Source of the DNA: Candidatus Bathyarchaeota archaeon
GTDB lineage: Archaea; Thermoproteota; Bathyarchaeia; Bathyarchaeales; Bathycorpusculaceae
Direction: 5' to 3'
DNA length: 39,685 bases
Assembly: GCA_003164295.1 (NCBI GenBank)
Contig: PLTA01000022.1
Location: 1 to 39,685, forward strand
Position numbers and translations under genes: made by a program. Below are positions 31,940 to 39,425 of this stretch, piece by piece (positions within the stretch are counted from its first letter, which is position 1; each line of letters begins with the position of its first letter). The notes under the pieces are model-generated. The model did no database searches, was not told where the DNA came from, and saw nothing but the letters and a program-made list of their open reading frames with translations.

Positions 31940-32260
31940 ATGAAAATCAAAGGTTATAGATTCCCTTGTGAAGTATGTGGAGAAAACAAAGTTATCTCAA
32001 GCATTCAGGTTTTCTTTAGAAAGAATGGTGAAGTATCTTATGCTAGAGCTCGCCATTTCAGTGCAGATAAGAAGTTCTATTATCATCAACAAAGCTTAGA
32101 ATATACCAATAGGAAACTTGGAGAGTTAGCCAATATTGACCCTTGTCAAGCATTAGATGGCAAATCCATTGGTCATACTGAAGTAGAATCAAGCTCAAAA
32201 TTAAGAACAATGGTGGGGCTGCCCGTCCCCATACCCAAAAGGGTTCAAAACCGTAGCTAA
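31940..32260 (+). CDS. Short conserved zinc-finger protein
   Basis: A protein of 106 residues that begins GYRFPCEVCGENKVI (C10-x2-C13), then strands SSIQVFFRKNGEVSYARARH and FYYHQQSLEYTNRKLGEL. From memory, short proteins like this occur often in uncultured archaea next to integrase genes; that link is not proved here. The last 20 residues (after SSSKLRTM) look unlike protein and an adjacent frame stays open from 32218 to the repeat at 32392, so the true C-terminus may be lost by a frame break. Likely part of the mobile or defence island. Confidence 0.55.
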   Translation: MKIKGYRFPCEVCGENKVISSIQVFFRKNGEVSYARARHFSADKKFYYHQQSLEYTNRKLGELANIDPCQALDGKSIGHTEVESSSKLRTMVGLPVPIPKRVQNRS

Positions 32261-32332
32261 AAGAAAAGAATTAATCGGCGTTTCAAACGGTTGGAAAGTA
32301 TTTTCAACAGGTTATTGGAGATATTCAGCTAG

Positions 32333-32375
32333 TGTTGGGCGGGGGGGATCCCAGCACCTTTTTACCAGTAAAAAG
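32333..32375 (+). other. Two adjacent hairpins upstream of the 31-nt repeat
   Basis: GTGTTGGG pairs with CCCAGCAC (32333-32358 or so), and CTTTTTA-CCAG-TAAAAAG (32358-32375) forms a 7-base-pair stem. They stand ahead of the repeat at 32392. The 500-base gap (32261-32774) holds no supported gene. Confidence 0.45.
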
Positions 32376-32391
32376 CTATTGAGGCTGAGCC

Positions 32392-32422
32392 GGACCGAGC
32401 TTACCCCCGAAACGGTCTGAGT
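32392..32422 (+). repeat. 31-nt repeat, copy A (left of ABC operon)
   Basis: Matches copy B (36157-36187) at 30 of 31 bases, in the same orientation. It starts GGACCGAGCTTACC and ends ACGGTCTGAGT, and GACCG can pair with CGGTC. Function unknown; see findings. Confidence 0.75.
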
Positions 32423-32742
32423 CACTTCACTAAATTATTTGGACTTATGTCGTTTTTCGCAAGGTTAGGCACTGTTTGGAGCTTCCCTCTCCTTCCAAGT
32501 GGGTTAAAAACCTTCTTCAAATAATTTGTATTCTTCTTATTTAAAAGACATAGCACGATAGCAAAAGAAGTATTGACACTACTAATAAATTGTTACGATT
32601 TATTATCCAAAATCATGTCTGCTTTCCATTGGAACATTGGTTGAAACAGAATTTGAGCTATCTTGTTTTGAGGTCGAAATTCTGCCTGACTTTTTTGATG
32701 ATCTTGAATAAGGTTTATGGCTCATATTTGAAAATTCACAAT

Positions 32743-32750
32743 ACTTATAG
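32743..32750 (+). promoter_or_regulatory. TATA-like box of the ABC operon
   Basis: ACTTATAG lies about 28 bases ahead of the ATG at 32775, so the mRNA has little or no leader. Confidence 0.4.
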
Positions 32751-32774
32751 TTATTGCACTTGCCAGTCTAGTCC

Positions 32775-33737
32775 ATGAGTATTGACATTACCATTGCCGA
32801 ATCTACAGATATTGTGAAAGAAAATGTGAATGATAATGTCATTTATTTTCAAGACGTCGACTGCAGGATTTCAGGCAAAGACATTCTTAGAGGAATTACG
32901 CTAAACGTCCATCGCGGCGAAATTATGGGTCTCCTTGGAAAAAACGGCGCCGGAAAGACGACGCTTCTCTCCCTCATATCCGGGTTACGGAGCCATACGT
33001 CAGGAGAGATCAATGTACTAGGCGAAAGGATGCCTGCGCACACAGCTGAGTTTCGAAGAAAAATGGGTTTTGCCCTTCAGGAAAACGCGCTTTACGAAGA
33101 ATTAACCGTTTTTGAAAACCTGAAATTTTCGGCTAGTCTATACGACGTGCAAAATTCGCGCAAGAGGATTCTTGAAGTCCTTGGAATTCTTGGCCTCTCA
33201 GACCGCCGTGACCAAGTCGTGAACACTCTTTCAGGAGGCCTAAAGAGACGCACTGCAATTGCACGCGCTTTCCTTCACGACCCTGAATTGTTCATCATCG
33301 ACGAACCAACGCTTGGAGTTGACGCAGATACACGTCATGCACTTTGGGCTTACCTTCGCCTTCTCAGATCAAAGAGCAAGACAGTCATTGTTGCGACAAA
33401 TTATCTCGACGAAGCACTAGCTTTATGCGACCGCGTCGCAGTTTTAGGAGAGGGCGTAATGTTAGCGATTGCTGAACCTCGCGAACTAGTGAGGCGAACG
33501 GGCAGCTGCATTGACGTCGAATGCGACGAGCAAACTGCCAAAAAAATCGCCTCGGGCGTTCAAAATATCCAACAGGTCACCCGTACCGACATAACTTTGA
33601 GCGGCATTTCATTATTCTTGGCCAAAGGCGCGAACCCTGATGAGACCCTACGCGAGTTTACAAAGTACGGCAGCATTGAGGGATTCTGTTTTCGCGCACC
33701 CGATCTGTCTGAAGTGTTCAAATCGCTTGGACGATAA
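32775..33737 (+). CDS. ABC transporter ATPase (ABC-2 export)
   Basis: An ATPase of 320 residues that should drive the two permeases encoded next. Walker A G-K-N-G-A-G-K-T (55-62), Q102, signature L-S-G-G-L-K-R-R (152-159), and Walker B L-F-I-I-D-E-P-T (172-179) are all present. The switch histidine (H-loop) is replaced: A-T-N209-Y-L-D-E-A where T-H-Y-L-D-E-A is usual. The C-terminal 85 residues are of the kind seen in CcmA/NatA-like exporters of drugs, lipids or ions. The N-terminus has about 20 extra residues. Codons use more G and C in third place than the island genes to the left. Substrate unknown. Confidence 0.88.
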   Translation: MSIDITIAESTDIVKENVNDNVIYFQDVDCRISGKDILRGITLNVHRGEIMGLLGKNGAGKTTLLSLISGLRSHTSGEINVLGERMPAHTAEFRRKMGFALQENALYEELTVFENLKFSASLYDVQNSRKRILEVLGILGLSDRRDQVVNTLSGGLKRRTAIARAFLHDPELFIIDEPTLGVDADTRHALWAYLRLLRSKSKTVIVATNYLDEALALCDRVAVLGEGVMLAIAEPRELVRRTGSCIDVECDEQTAKKIASGVQNIQQVTRTDITLSGISLFLAKGANPDETLREFTKYGSIEGFCFRAPDLSEVFKSLGR

Positions 33738-33739
33738 CC

Positions 33740-34843
33740 ATGAGAAAGAACCTGCGCGCATTGCTAGGTGGCATGAATGCAGAGTTAAGCAGGTTGAGAA
33801 GGTCCCGCCTGCTTATTGCACTTGTCTTGGTTCAATCAGTAACGTTTCTTATTCTCGTGACGCTTTTCGGAATGACCGGCGCTTATGCTCCAACTGCTTT
33901 GGTGAATAACGACAACGGCCCTCTTGCACAAGTGTTCATCAATAGCCTAGAAAATGACCATCACTCATTCAACTTGATTTTCATGAATAATGAGACGGCT
34001 GCGCGAGAAATGGTTGCAAAGGGTGACCTCGTGGCAATGATCGTTATTCCACAAGGGTTTTCGGAGAACATCAGTGAAGGAAAGACCGTGCCTATTATTG
34101 TTTTTATCGACAACATCAACAGTGACCTAACTGCAGACATCCAGCGCGCGGTACCTTCGGCCGTTATGAGCTTCGGTGATGGACTAAAATTTGAGGGCGT
34201 AAACGTTGGAGTGGTCGAAACCGACTCTTACGCCCATAACACAAGCTTCATCAACTACATGATTGCGAGCGCTTTAGTCTTAGATGCCCTCATAATCTCA
34301 GGCACTTTAAGTGCTTTCTCAGTTGCAGAAGAGTTTGAATCGAAAACGGCCAAGATTCTTGCGATTTCCCCTGTGCCCCCACTCATTCCGCTGATCGGGC
34401 GGGTAATGGCAACCGCTCTAGTTTCGGCTGGGGCAATAGCAATTACAGTCTTCGTGGCCCTTGTGGGGTATGGCATTTCGCCCGCTCAACCATTTGAAAT
34501 GGTGCTAACCCTCCTGTTTTGCATTGCCATTTTCAGTTGCATCGGCGCCGCACTCGGCGCAGTCATGAAAAAAACGCTTCCGGTGGCTCTGTTCGTTCTC
34601 GGAATTACACTTCCTTTGTTTCTTTTCAGCGGTTCATACGAGCCACAACGATTCGATGGGAGCCTCATCTGGGGGGCAGCGCACTTTTCCCCGGAATACT
34701 ATGCGGTGGGCTTGATGGAACACGCCGTTTTCAATTTGAAGGTCACGCCTGAGCCGCTCGTCCTACTTGCCCTAGCATTGGTTGGGTGGGGAATCGGTGC
34801 GTTGGTTTTAGCGTGGTTTTTCTCAAGAAGGGGATTTTTATGA
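33740..34843 (+). CDS. ABC-2 type permease
   Basis: A membrane protein of 367 residues. The first helix (LLIALVLVQSVTFLILVTLF, about 23-42) is followed by a large extracellular loop of about 130 residues (to about 175), then five helices, as in YhgE/NatB or DrrB-like permeases with an outer domain. Cytoplasmic S-K-T-A-K-I-L-A-I-S-P, the coupling helix conserved in ABC-2 exporters, follows the second helix. The start is three bases after the ATPase stop; the stop overlaps the next permease (ATGA). The outer domain is similar in layout to that of the next permease, so both probably form a heterodimer. Confidence 0.85.
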   Translation: MRKNLRALLGGMNAELSRLRRSRLLIALVLVQSVTFLILVTLFGMTGAYAPTALVNNDNGPLAQVFINSLENDHHSFNLIFMNNETAAREMVAKGDLVAMIVIPQGFSENISEGKTVPIIVFIDNINSDLTADIQRAVPSAVMSFGDGLKFEGVNVGVVETDSYAHNTSFINYMIASALVLDALIISGTLSAFSVAEEFESKTAKILAISPVPPLIPLIGRVMATALVSAGAIAITVFVALVGYGISPAQPFEMVLTLLFCIAIFSCIGAALGAVMKKTLPVALFVLGITLPLFLFSGSYEPQRFDGSLIWGAAHFSPEYYAVGLMEHAVFNLKVTPEPLVLLALALVGWGIGALVLAWFFSRRGFL

Positions 34844-35964
34844 AGAAAAATTCGCTGTTGACAATCGCATTGCATGACCTTAGGAGGTGGAGGAAAATGC
34901 CTCTTACTGCAGCTTGCGCGCTTATTCCGCCGATTGCCATGACGCTGGTCCTTGTAACTTTGAGTCTTTCGGTCACTCAGCAGCCTGTTGCTTTAGTTGT
35001 CCAAGGTACTGGTCCCGCGTCAATGCAGATGGCTCAAATTATCAGATCGGATACAGAGGCATATGATCTCACGGTGACTAATGCGGCTAATGCAAATAGC
35101 ATGTTGCAGGATGAAAAGGTCGCTGCCGTAATTACCATCCCGTCTTCGTTTGATGAGCAGGTGGCGAACGGAACGGGAAAGGTTCTTCTCACGATTAACA
35201 ATGTCGACTTTGATTTTTCAGACGACATCCGCAGAAGCGTTGACCGCTCGGTTGTGGAATTCGATGCTCCAAGCCTTATCTCGGACGAATTGGTAAATAC
35301 GTCCTTACCTAACGTGTATCATGTATCTCTGGACGAGCAATACATTAGGGAAACTAATGTTGATTGGTTCCATTATCAGTTTGTTCCCACTTTCGTGCTC
35401 TTGATTCTGAATGTGGGTCTTGTTGGAACAGCCTGTTTGTGTGCGCTGGATAGGGAGAGTAAGACTGCTCACATGTTAGCTCTATCGCCGCAGCGTTCTT
35501 GGCTGCTAGTTTCTGGTCGCATTTTGGGAGGAGTTTTTGCGTGTTTTGTAATTGTTCTTCCGGCAGTGTTGCTTGGGGTCCTGGTTGGTTTTGTTAGCTT
35601 GCCAATTGGTCAGTTGCCGGCGTTGTTCGGGATATTTTTAGGAACGGCATTGTGTGCGTCCGGCATCGGCGCGATAATTGGGACCTTAATAAAAGGCTCA
35701 AGATACGTTGCGTTTCTCTCCTCAATAACTGCAATTTATCTGTTCCTCTTAGGCGGAGGCTTTACAACAATTGAATTGGTTCCCCGCTGGCTCCAGACTT
35801 TAAGCGCTTTCATCCCGACACGGTACTCGATCGACGCTTTGCGGCAGGCTTTGTTCTACCCCAACCCTGCAGGGCTTCCTTTTTCCCTGTTGGTTCTTGC
35901 GCTTTATGCAATCGCTTGCGTCGGCGTTGGCGCATTTCTCATGAGGCGCTCTTGGACTACATAA
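34840..35964 (+). CDS. ABC-2 type permease, second subunit
   Basis: A membrane protein of 374 residues from the ATG at 34840, which overlaps the stop of the first permease and has AAGGGG ahead; the longer frame from 34786 would lie in the first permease. Layout: N-terminal helix (LTAACALIPPIAMTLVLVTL), outer loop of about 130 residues with a run of Asp (NVDFDFSDDIRRSVD), then five helices with S-K-T-A-H-M-L-A-L-S-P as the coupling segment. Paired with the first permease it should export an unknown compound. It ends the operon; about 190 bases on lies copy B of the repeat. Confidence 0.85.
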   Translation: MKKNSLLTIALHDLRRWRKMPLTAACALIPPIAMTLVLVTLSLSVTQQPVALVVQGTGPASMQMAQIIRSDTEAYDLTVTNAANANSMLQDEKVAAVITIPSSFDEQVANGTGKVLLTINNVDFDFSDDIRRSVDRSVVEFDAPSLISDELVNTSLPNVYHVSLDEQYIRETNVDWFHYQFVPTFVLLILNVGLVGTACLCALDRESKTAHMLALSPQRSWLLVSGRILGGVFACFVIVLPAVLLGVLVGFVSLPIGQLPALFGIFLGTALCASGIGAIIGTLIKGSRYVAFLSSITAIYLFLLGGGFTTIELVPRWLQTLSAFIPTRYSIDALRQALFYPNPAGLPFSLLVLALYAIACVGVGAFLMRRSWTT

Positions 35965-36156
35965 CTGATCTTTTATGTGCTCAATATTTGGGGAGCGTAG
36001 CTCTAAGTGATTTTCGGTGTCGCTATTGCGGAGGTCTATTGAGTTAATGCTTTGCTGAACTAAAGAACGCGACGGGCAAAAAATAATCTCAATAAACCTA
36101 TTTGCGTTTGAGTCTCTACAGGGTTCGTACTCTTTCCTAGGTGGTTTGAATGGGCT

Positions 36157-36187
36157 GGACCGAGCTTACCTCCGAAACGGTCTGAGT
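36157..36187 (+). repeat. 31-nt repeat, copy B (right of ABC operon)
   Basis: One base differs from copy A at 32392-32422 (T for C inside the loop). The paired arms GACCG (36158-36162) and CGGTC (36179-36183) are unchanged. Confidence 0.75.
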
Positions 36188-36237
36188 GCCTTTGCTCAAA
36201 CTTGCCTGTTAAGGCTATTTTAGCAAATTTCAATTAA

Positions 36238-36352
36238 GGTGTCGAAGTCCGGTCTATGGTCTCTCGGGGCGACCAAGGGCGGGTTAGCACCTTCTCCCTA
36301 CCCAGGAAAAACGAACTTTTCTGGGGGTGATCCGTTATCCCTTTCTCGGATC
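36238..36352 (+). ncRNA. Possible structured RNA element
   Basis: Three hairpins in a row: GGTG...CACC (36238-36241 with 36288-36291) enclosing GGTC / GACC (36258 and 36271); CCCAG(G)AAAA with TTTTCTGGG (36301-36325); and GATCCG / CGGATC (36329-36352). GGGCGGG followed by AGCACCTT is shared with the region left of the ABC operon. It might be a small RNA or an untranslated regulatory region. No match to an RNA family that I know. Confidence 0.3.
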
Positions 36353-36633
36353 TCATACCAAATCCTTGTCCTTGGAGCATAATACAGTATTCTCGCGCGC
36401 TCTAAATCGGATATCACTGATTATCATTAAGTATTCTCAAAGCTTGATTTACTATCTCAATCCATTGACCTGCACCGTAGGGACGCATTTTACCCGACAT
36501 GTATTTTTGCATGAAACGGGTACTGCCAGTTTCTGAAATTATAATAGGTTTTCCATAGCGCGTGCTATACTGCTTTGAATCTACAATAAGTAATCGCCTA
36601 AAATGAGTATTCAGAAAGTTTACTTTTATGAAA

Positions 36634-37119
36634 TTACGTAGTGCCTATGAGTGTTGTTAGTCGGTCTCTGACGTTTTTGAGTTTAGCTATATTGGGGTTA
36701 ATCTTGGAGGGGTCCATGCGTTTTAGGTCTTCGAGATAAGAGAGGTAGCTGTTCAATTCTTCTATTGCACCATCTGCAGAACGTGGTTGATTTGAGTACA
36801 TTTCATAAGGCCATTTGAATTCTTTTTTGCCTTTTTCAGTGATTTCATATCGTCCGTCTTCACGTTTGCTGATGCTTTCTTCTTTGCAGAGTTGATCCAG
36901 TAGAGGGTAAATTGAGCCTGGCGATGGCCGCCAATGTCCATGGCTGGCTGACTCTATTTGGTTCATTATTTCAGCGCCGTTTCTTGGTTCCTGTCGAAGC
37001 ATTATGAACACCAATGTCCGGAGGCCTCCTCGTCTGTGGTGATCCCACCAACCCAGATGAACTCCCCGTCCTAAATGGTGATGTTCACGACGTTTATCTT
37101 CTCTAGACATTTCCATCAT
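36634..37119 (-). CDS. PadR-family transcription regulator
   Basis: A PadR-type repressor of about 161 residues. The winged helix is typical: LRTLVFIMLRQEPRNGAEIM, W-R-P-S-P-G-S-I-Y-P-L-L-D-Q-L, and REDGRYEITEKGKKEF. An N-terminal His/Arg-rich tail (about 30 residues) is unusual but seen in PadR proteins of the heavy-metal or drug kind. The C-terminal helices dimerise. The frame opens with TTG at 37128; I prefer the ATG at 37119. Its promoter has the same palindrome as the ABC exporter that lies upstream, so it should repress itself and the exporter, with release by the exported compound. Confidence 0.88.
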   Translation of the reverse strand: MMEMSREDKRREHHHLGRGVHLGWWDHHRRGGLRTLVFIMLRQEPRNGAEIMNQIESASHGHWRPSPGSIYPLLDQLCKEESISKREDGRYEITEKGKKEFKWPYEMYSNQPRSADGAIEELNSYLSYLEDLKRMDPSKINPNIAKLKNVRDRLTTLIGTT

Positions 37120-37127
37120 TTGATCCA

Positions 37128-37177
37128 ATATCGTTTAATCGATATATCGATTATCCGAAGCCGCTAATAAACCTTTT
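37128..37177 (-). promoter_or_regulatory. padR promoter and PadR-type operator
   Basis: On the minus strand: a BRE/TATA-like AAAAGGTTTATTA (37165-37177), eleven bases, then the perfect 18-base palindrome TAATCGATATATCGATTA (37136-37153), followed by AACGATAT. The same order and spacing occur at 39287-39337. Confidence 0.75.
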
Positions 37178-37414
37178 CAAGCCAACAAATAGATCGTCAC
37201 GCATGCTTCTTACGGCTGAAGCAGCTTTAAACATGAACAAAATAAGCAAATCCAGAAGCATCAGATACTTTGCAAATTGATTTCGGAACAACCACACGTG
37301 CTACACAAGCACCTTGCCAAAAGTCACTCAGTAAACTGGTTGATATTTCAGAAGAAAAGGGTAAAAAAATGATTAGAAAAAAATAGTGGAGTCTGGGATT
37401 ACGATTCAGTTATC

Positions 37415-38233
37415 CTATTCTGATTGTATTTTTCGCATGTAGACGGCTACAGTGAGGGGCACGAATATAGCCACAATTACCCCTATTCCGATCAGTGATA
37501 GCCAGAAGTCATTACCGATAGTGCCTTGGTTGAAAAGCTGTCGAATAGCATCAACAAGATAGGTTACTGGATTTAACTTGACGAATGTTTGTAGCCAGTT
37601 TGGTAATGTGTTGGTGGGTACAAAGGCATTGGATAGGAAAGTTAGCGGAAACATTATGGCAAAAGAGATTCCTTGCACACTGGTTGCTGAATTACCGATG
37701 ACGCCCATCAAAGCAAATATCCAGCTGATACACCAGGCAGCCAGAATAACCAGAAGGCCGCCAGCAACAACACCCCCAATACTAGCCCATCGGAAACCAA
37801 GAATATAACCCATGACTAGTACCAGAGAGGTGGCGATGCTGTAGCGTAGCAAGTCTGCTATCGCTGCCCCGGTTAAGGGGGCTTCGTGTGAGATTGGAAG
37901 GGATTTGAAACGATTGAACACGCCCTTCTCCATATCCTCGCGGAGTTGCACGCCCATAGCCATAGTGGCTGTTAACGCAGTCTGGACCATGATGCCTGGT
38001 ATAATTATTGGGAGATAACTATTGATGTTGCCAGAGACTGCGCCTCCAAAGAGAAAGGTAAACAAGAGCGTGAATAAAATGGGTTGTACGATAACGTCAA
38101 AAAGTTGTTCTGGGTTTCGGCGAATCAGAAGCAAATGACGATAAGCCATGGTTAATGAGTTCCGGACAGTCATAGGAATGCTTGTGCGGTTCTTTAGTTT
38201 GCGTTCAACGCCTGGAACAATTCTTGTCGTCAT
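37415..38233 (-). CDS. ABC-2 permease, DrrB-like
   Basis: A membrane protein of 272 residues with six predicted helices, of the DrrB/NodJ kind. Seen: a cytoplasmic start, RRNPEQLFDVIVQPILFTLL, then LPIIIPGIMVQTA, the coupling segment R-E-D-M-E-K-G-V-F-N-R-F-K-S-L-P-I-S, and the late W-L-Q-T-F-V-K-L-N-P-V-T-Y-L-V-D-A-I-R motif, conserved in the family. Its ATG overlaps the stop of the ATPase gene (ATGA). It exports drugs or lipids with the ATPase; substrate unknown. The last helix ends in RKIQSE at the cytoplasmic side. Confidence 0.9.
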   Translation of the reverse strand: MTTRIVPGVERKLKNRTSIPMTVRNSLTMAYRHLLLIRRNPEQLFDVIVQPILFTLLFTFLFGGAVSGNINSYLPIIIPGIMVQTALTATMAMGVQLREDMEKGVFNRFKSLPISHEAPLTGAAIADLLRYSIATSLVLVMGYILGFRWASIGGVVAGGLLVILAAWCISWIFALMGVIGNSATSVQGISFAIMFPLTFLSNAFVPTNTLPNWLQTFVKLNPVTYLVDAIRQLFNQGTIGNDFWLSLIGIGVIVAIFVPLTVAVYMRKIQSE

Positions 38234-39270
38234 TGCTCGTTCGCTCCTTTTTGGGTTTGCTTACTTTCATGTTCATGTTTGCCTTCACCGGTAAGGGTGA
38301 GGAAAACTTCGTCTAGAGTTGGTTCTTGCACGTTCACTCTAGAAAGGCGAATATTTTCTTGACGCAAAGCGAGGAGTAAATCGGTTACTCGTTCAGGATC
38401 TGCCATGGGAGCTGTGATGAGTGTGGGCTCGTTTGTAGATGCTTTTGCGTTGAGTACTGTTTGAACGATGCTCATTGCTTTGGCGTTATCTTTCTCATTT
38501 TCGAGTCGTAGATGCAACGTTGCACTTCCTACTTTGGCTTTTAACTCGTTAGGTGTACCTTCAGCCACCACACGTCCATGGTCGATAACGACAATTCGGT
38601 CAGCAAGTTGGTCAGCTTCATCGAGATACTGAGTCGTTAAGAGAATCGTGGACCCAGACGAAGCAATTTGTCGGATAATTTTCCACATTTGATTTCTGGT
38701 CCGCGGGTCAAGCCCGGTCGTAGGCTCATCCAGAAAAATGAGCGGTGATTGCACAATAAGGCTTGCCGCGAAATCGAGCTTGTGTCTCATCCCTCCAGAG
38801 AATTTCTCGACTGGTCGGTTGGCAGCTTCGGTTAACCCAAATTCTTCTAGTAACTCTGCGGTTCTCTTGCGCGCTTCAGATCTACTTAAGCCAAGTAACA
38901 TTCCAAAGATTCTCAAGTTCTCAGCTGCGGATAGTTTCTCGTCAAGAGCAGCATCTTGGTCAGTCACACTGATTAGCTGACGAACGATTTGTGCTTCACG
39001 CTGTACGTCATGGCCAAATATTTTAGCGGTGCCGCCGTCTGGCTTTAGTAGTGTCGCAAGCATATTGATGGTTGTTGTCTTACCTGCACCGTTTGGTCCA
39101 AGTAAACCATATATGCTGCCTGTCGGTATGACTAAATCCACGCCATCAACTGCACGATTATCGCCAAAAATTTTGACGAGCCCCTTTGCTTCTACGGCCA
39201 GAGCACTTTGTCTTTTTGTTGTAGATAGTTTCTTTAGGTTTTTAACCTGAGTTTCAGTTTGGTTAGACAT
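38230..39270 (-). CDS. ABC ATPase, DrrA-like
   Basis: An ATPase of 346 residues of the daunorubicin-resistance (DrrA) kind. Walker A G-P-N-G-A-G-K-T, the Q-loop (SVTDQDAALDEKLSAAENL), signature F-S-G-G-M-R-H-K-L-D, Walker B L-I-F-L-D-E-P-T-T-G-L-D-P, and T-T-Q-Y-L-D-E-A-D, where Q in place of H is usual for DrrA. The C-terminal part (NVQEPTLDEVFLTLTG) is the family's regulatory tail, and a Lys/Gln-rich end follows. It overlaps the permease gene by four bases. Its promoter carries the palindrome shared with the padR gene, so it is probably controlled by that regulator. Confidence 0.92.
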   Translation of the reverse strand: MSNQTETQVKNLKKLSTTKRQSALAVEAKGLVKIFGDNRAVDGVDLVIPTGSIYGLLGPNGAGKTTTINMLATLLKPDGGTAKIFGHDVQREAQIVRQLISVTDQDAALDEKLSAAENLRIFGMLLGLSRSEARKRTAELLEEFGLTEAANRPVEKFSGGMRHKLDFAASLIVQSPLIFLDEPTTGLDPRTRNQMWKIIRQIASSGSTILLTTQYLDEADQLADRIVVIDHGRVVAEGTPNELKAKVGSATLHLRLENEKDNAKAMSIVQTVLNAKASTNEPTLITAPMADPERVTDLLLALRQENIRLSRVNVQEPTLDEVFLTLTGEGKHEHESKQTQKGANEQ

Positions 39271-39286
39271 TTATTATCGCCTATTC

Positions 39287-39337
39287 GATATCGTTTAATC
39301 GATGCATCGAATAATCGATAGTGTTAATAAACCTTTT
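39287..39337 (-). promoter_or_regulatory. drrAB-like operon promoter and PadR-type operator
   Basis: On the minus strand: AAAAGGTTTATTA (39325-39337), eleven bases, then the near-palindrome TATTCGATGCATCGATTA (39296-39313) and AACGATATCG. It repeats the arrangement ahead of padR base for base in most positions. Confidence 0.75.
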
Positions 39338-39425
39338 GATGAATCGAGAAAAAATCGAATTCTCAATGTGGAATTAAATTTATAAAAAAAAGGTGCTAAT
39401 TTACCTTTATTACATTAACATAATA

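Larger units (their letters stand above)
35965..36633. other. Gene-free region with repeat and hairpins
   Basis: No gene is supported. A short zinc-knuckle-like peptide frame ending at 36045 (CRYCGGLLS) may be a fragment. The stretch holds the 31-nt repeat copy B and a cluster of hairpins (see the next entries). It separates two unrelated ABC systems. Confidence 0.4.

Noticed and set aside
32210..32260. GGGTTCAAAACC near a GC-rich stretch, tRNA-like
   Set aside because: No T stem and no D or anticodon arm can be drawn.
32590..32778. 62-codon frame ahead of the ABC operon
   Set aside because: It covers the TATA-like box and the ABC start; low-complexity translation.
33640..33909. 89-codon frame across the ATPase-permease junction
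   Set aside because: Shadow of the two intact ABC genes, which explain the sequence fully.
36327..36536. 69-codon frame in the gap before padR
   Set aside because: Overlaps hairpins, has no ribosome-binding site and does not look like protein.
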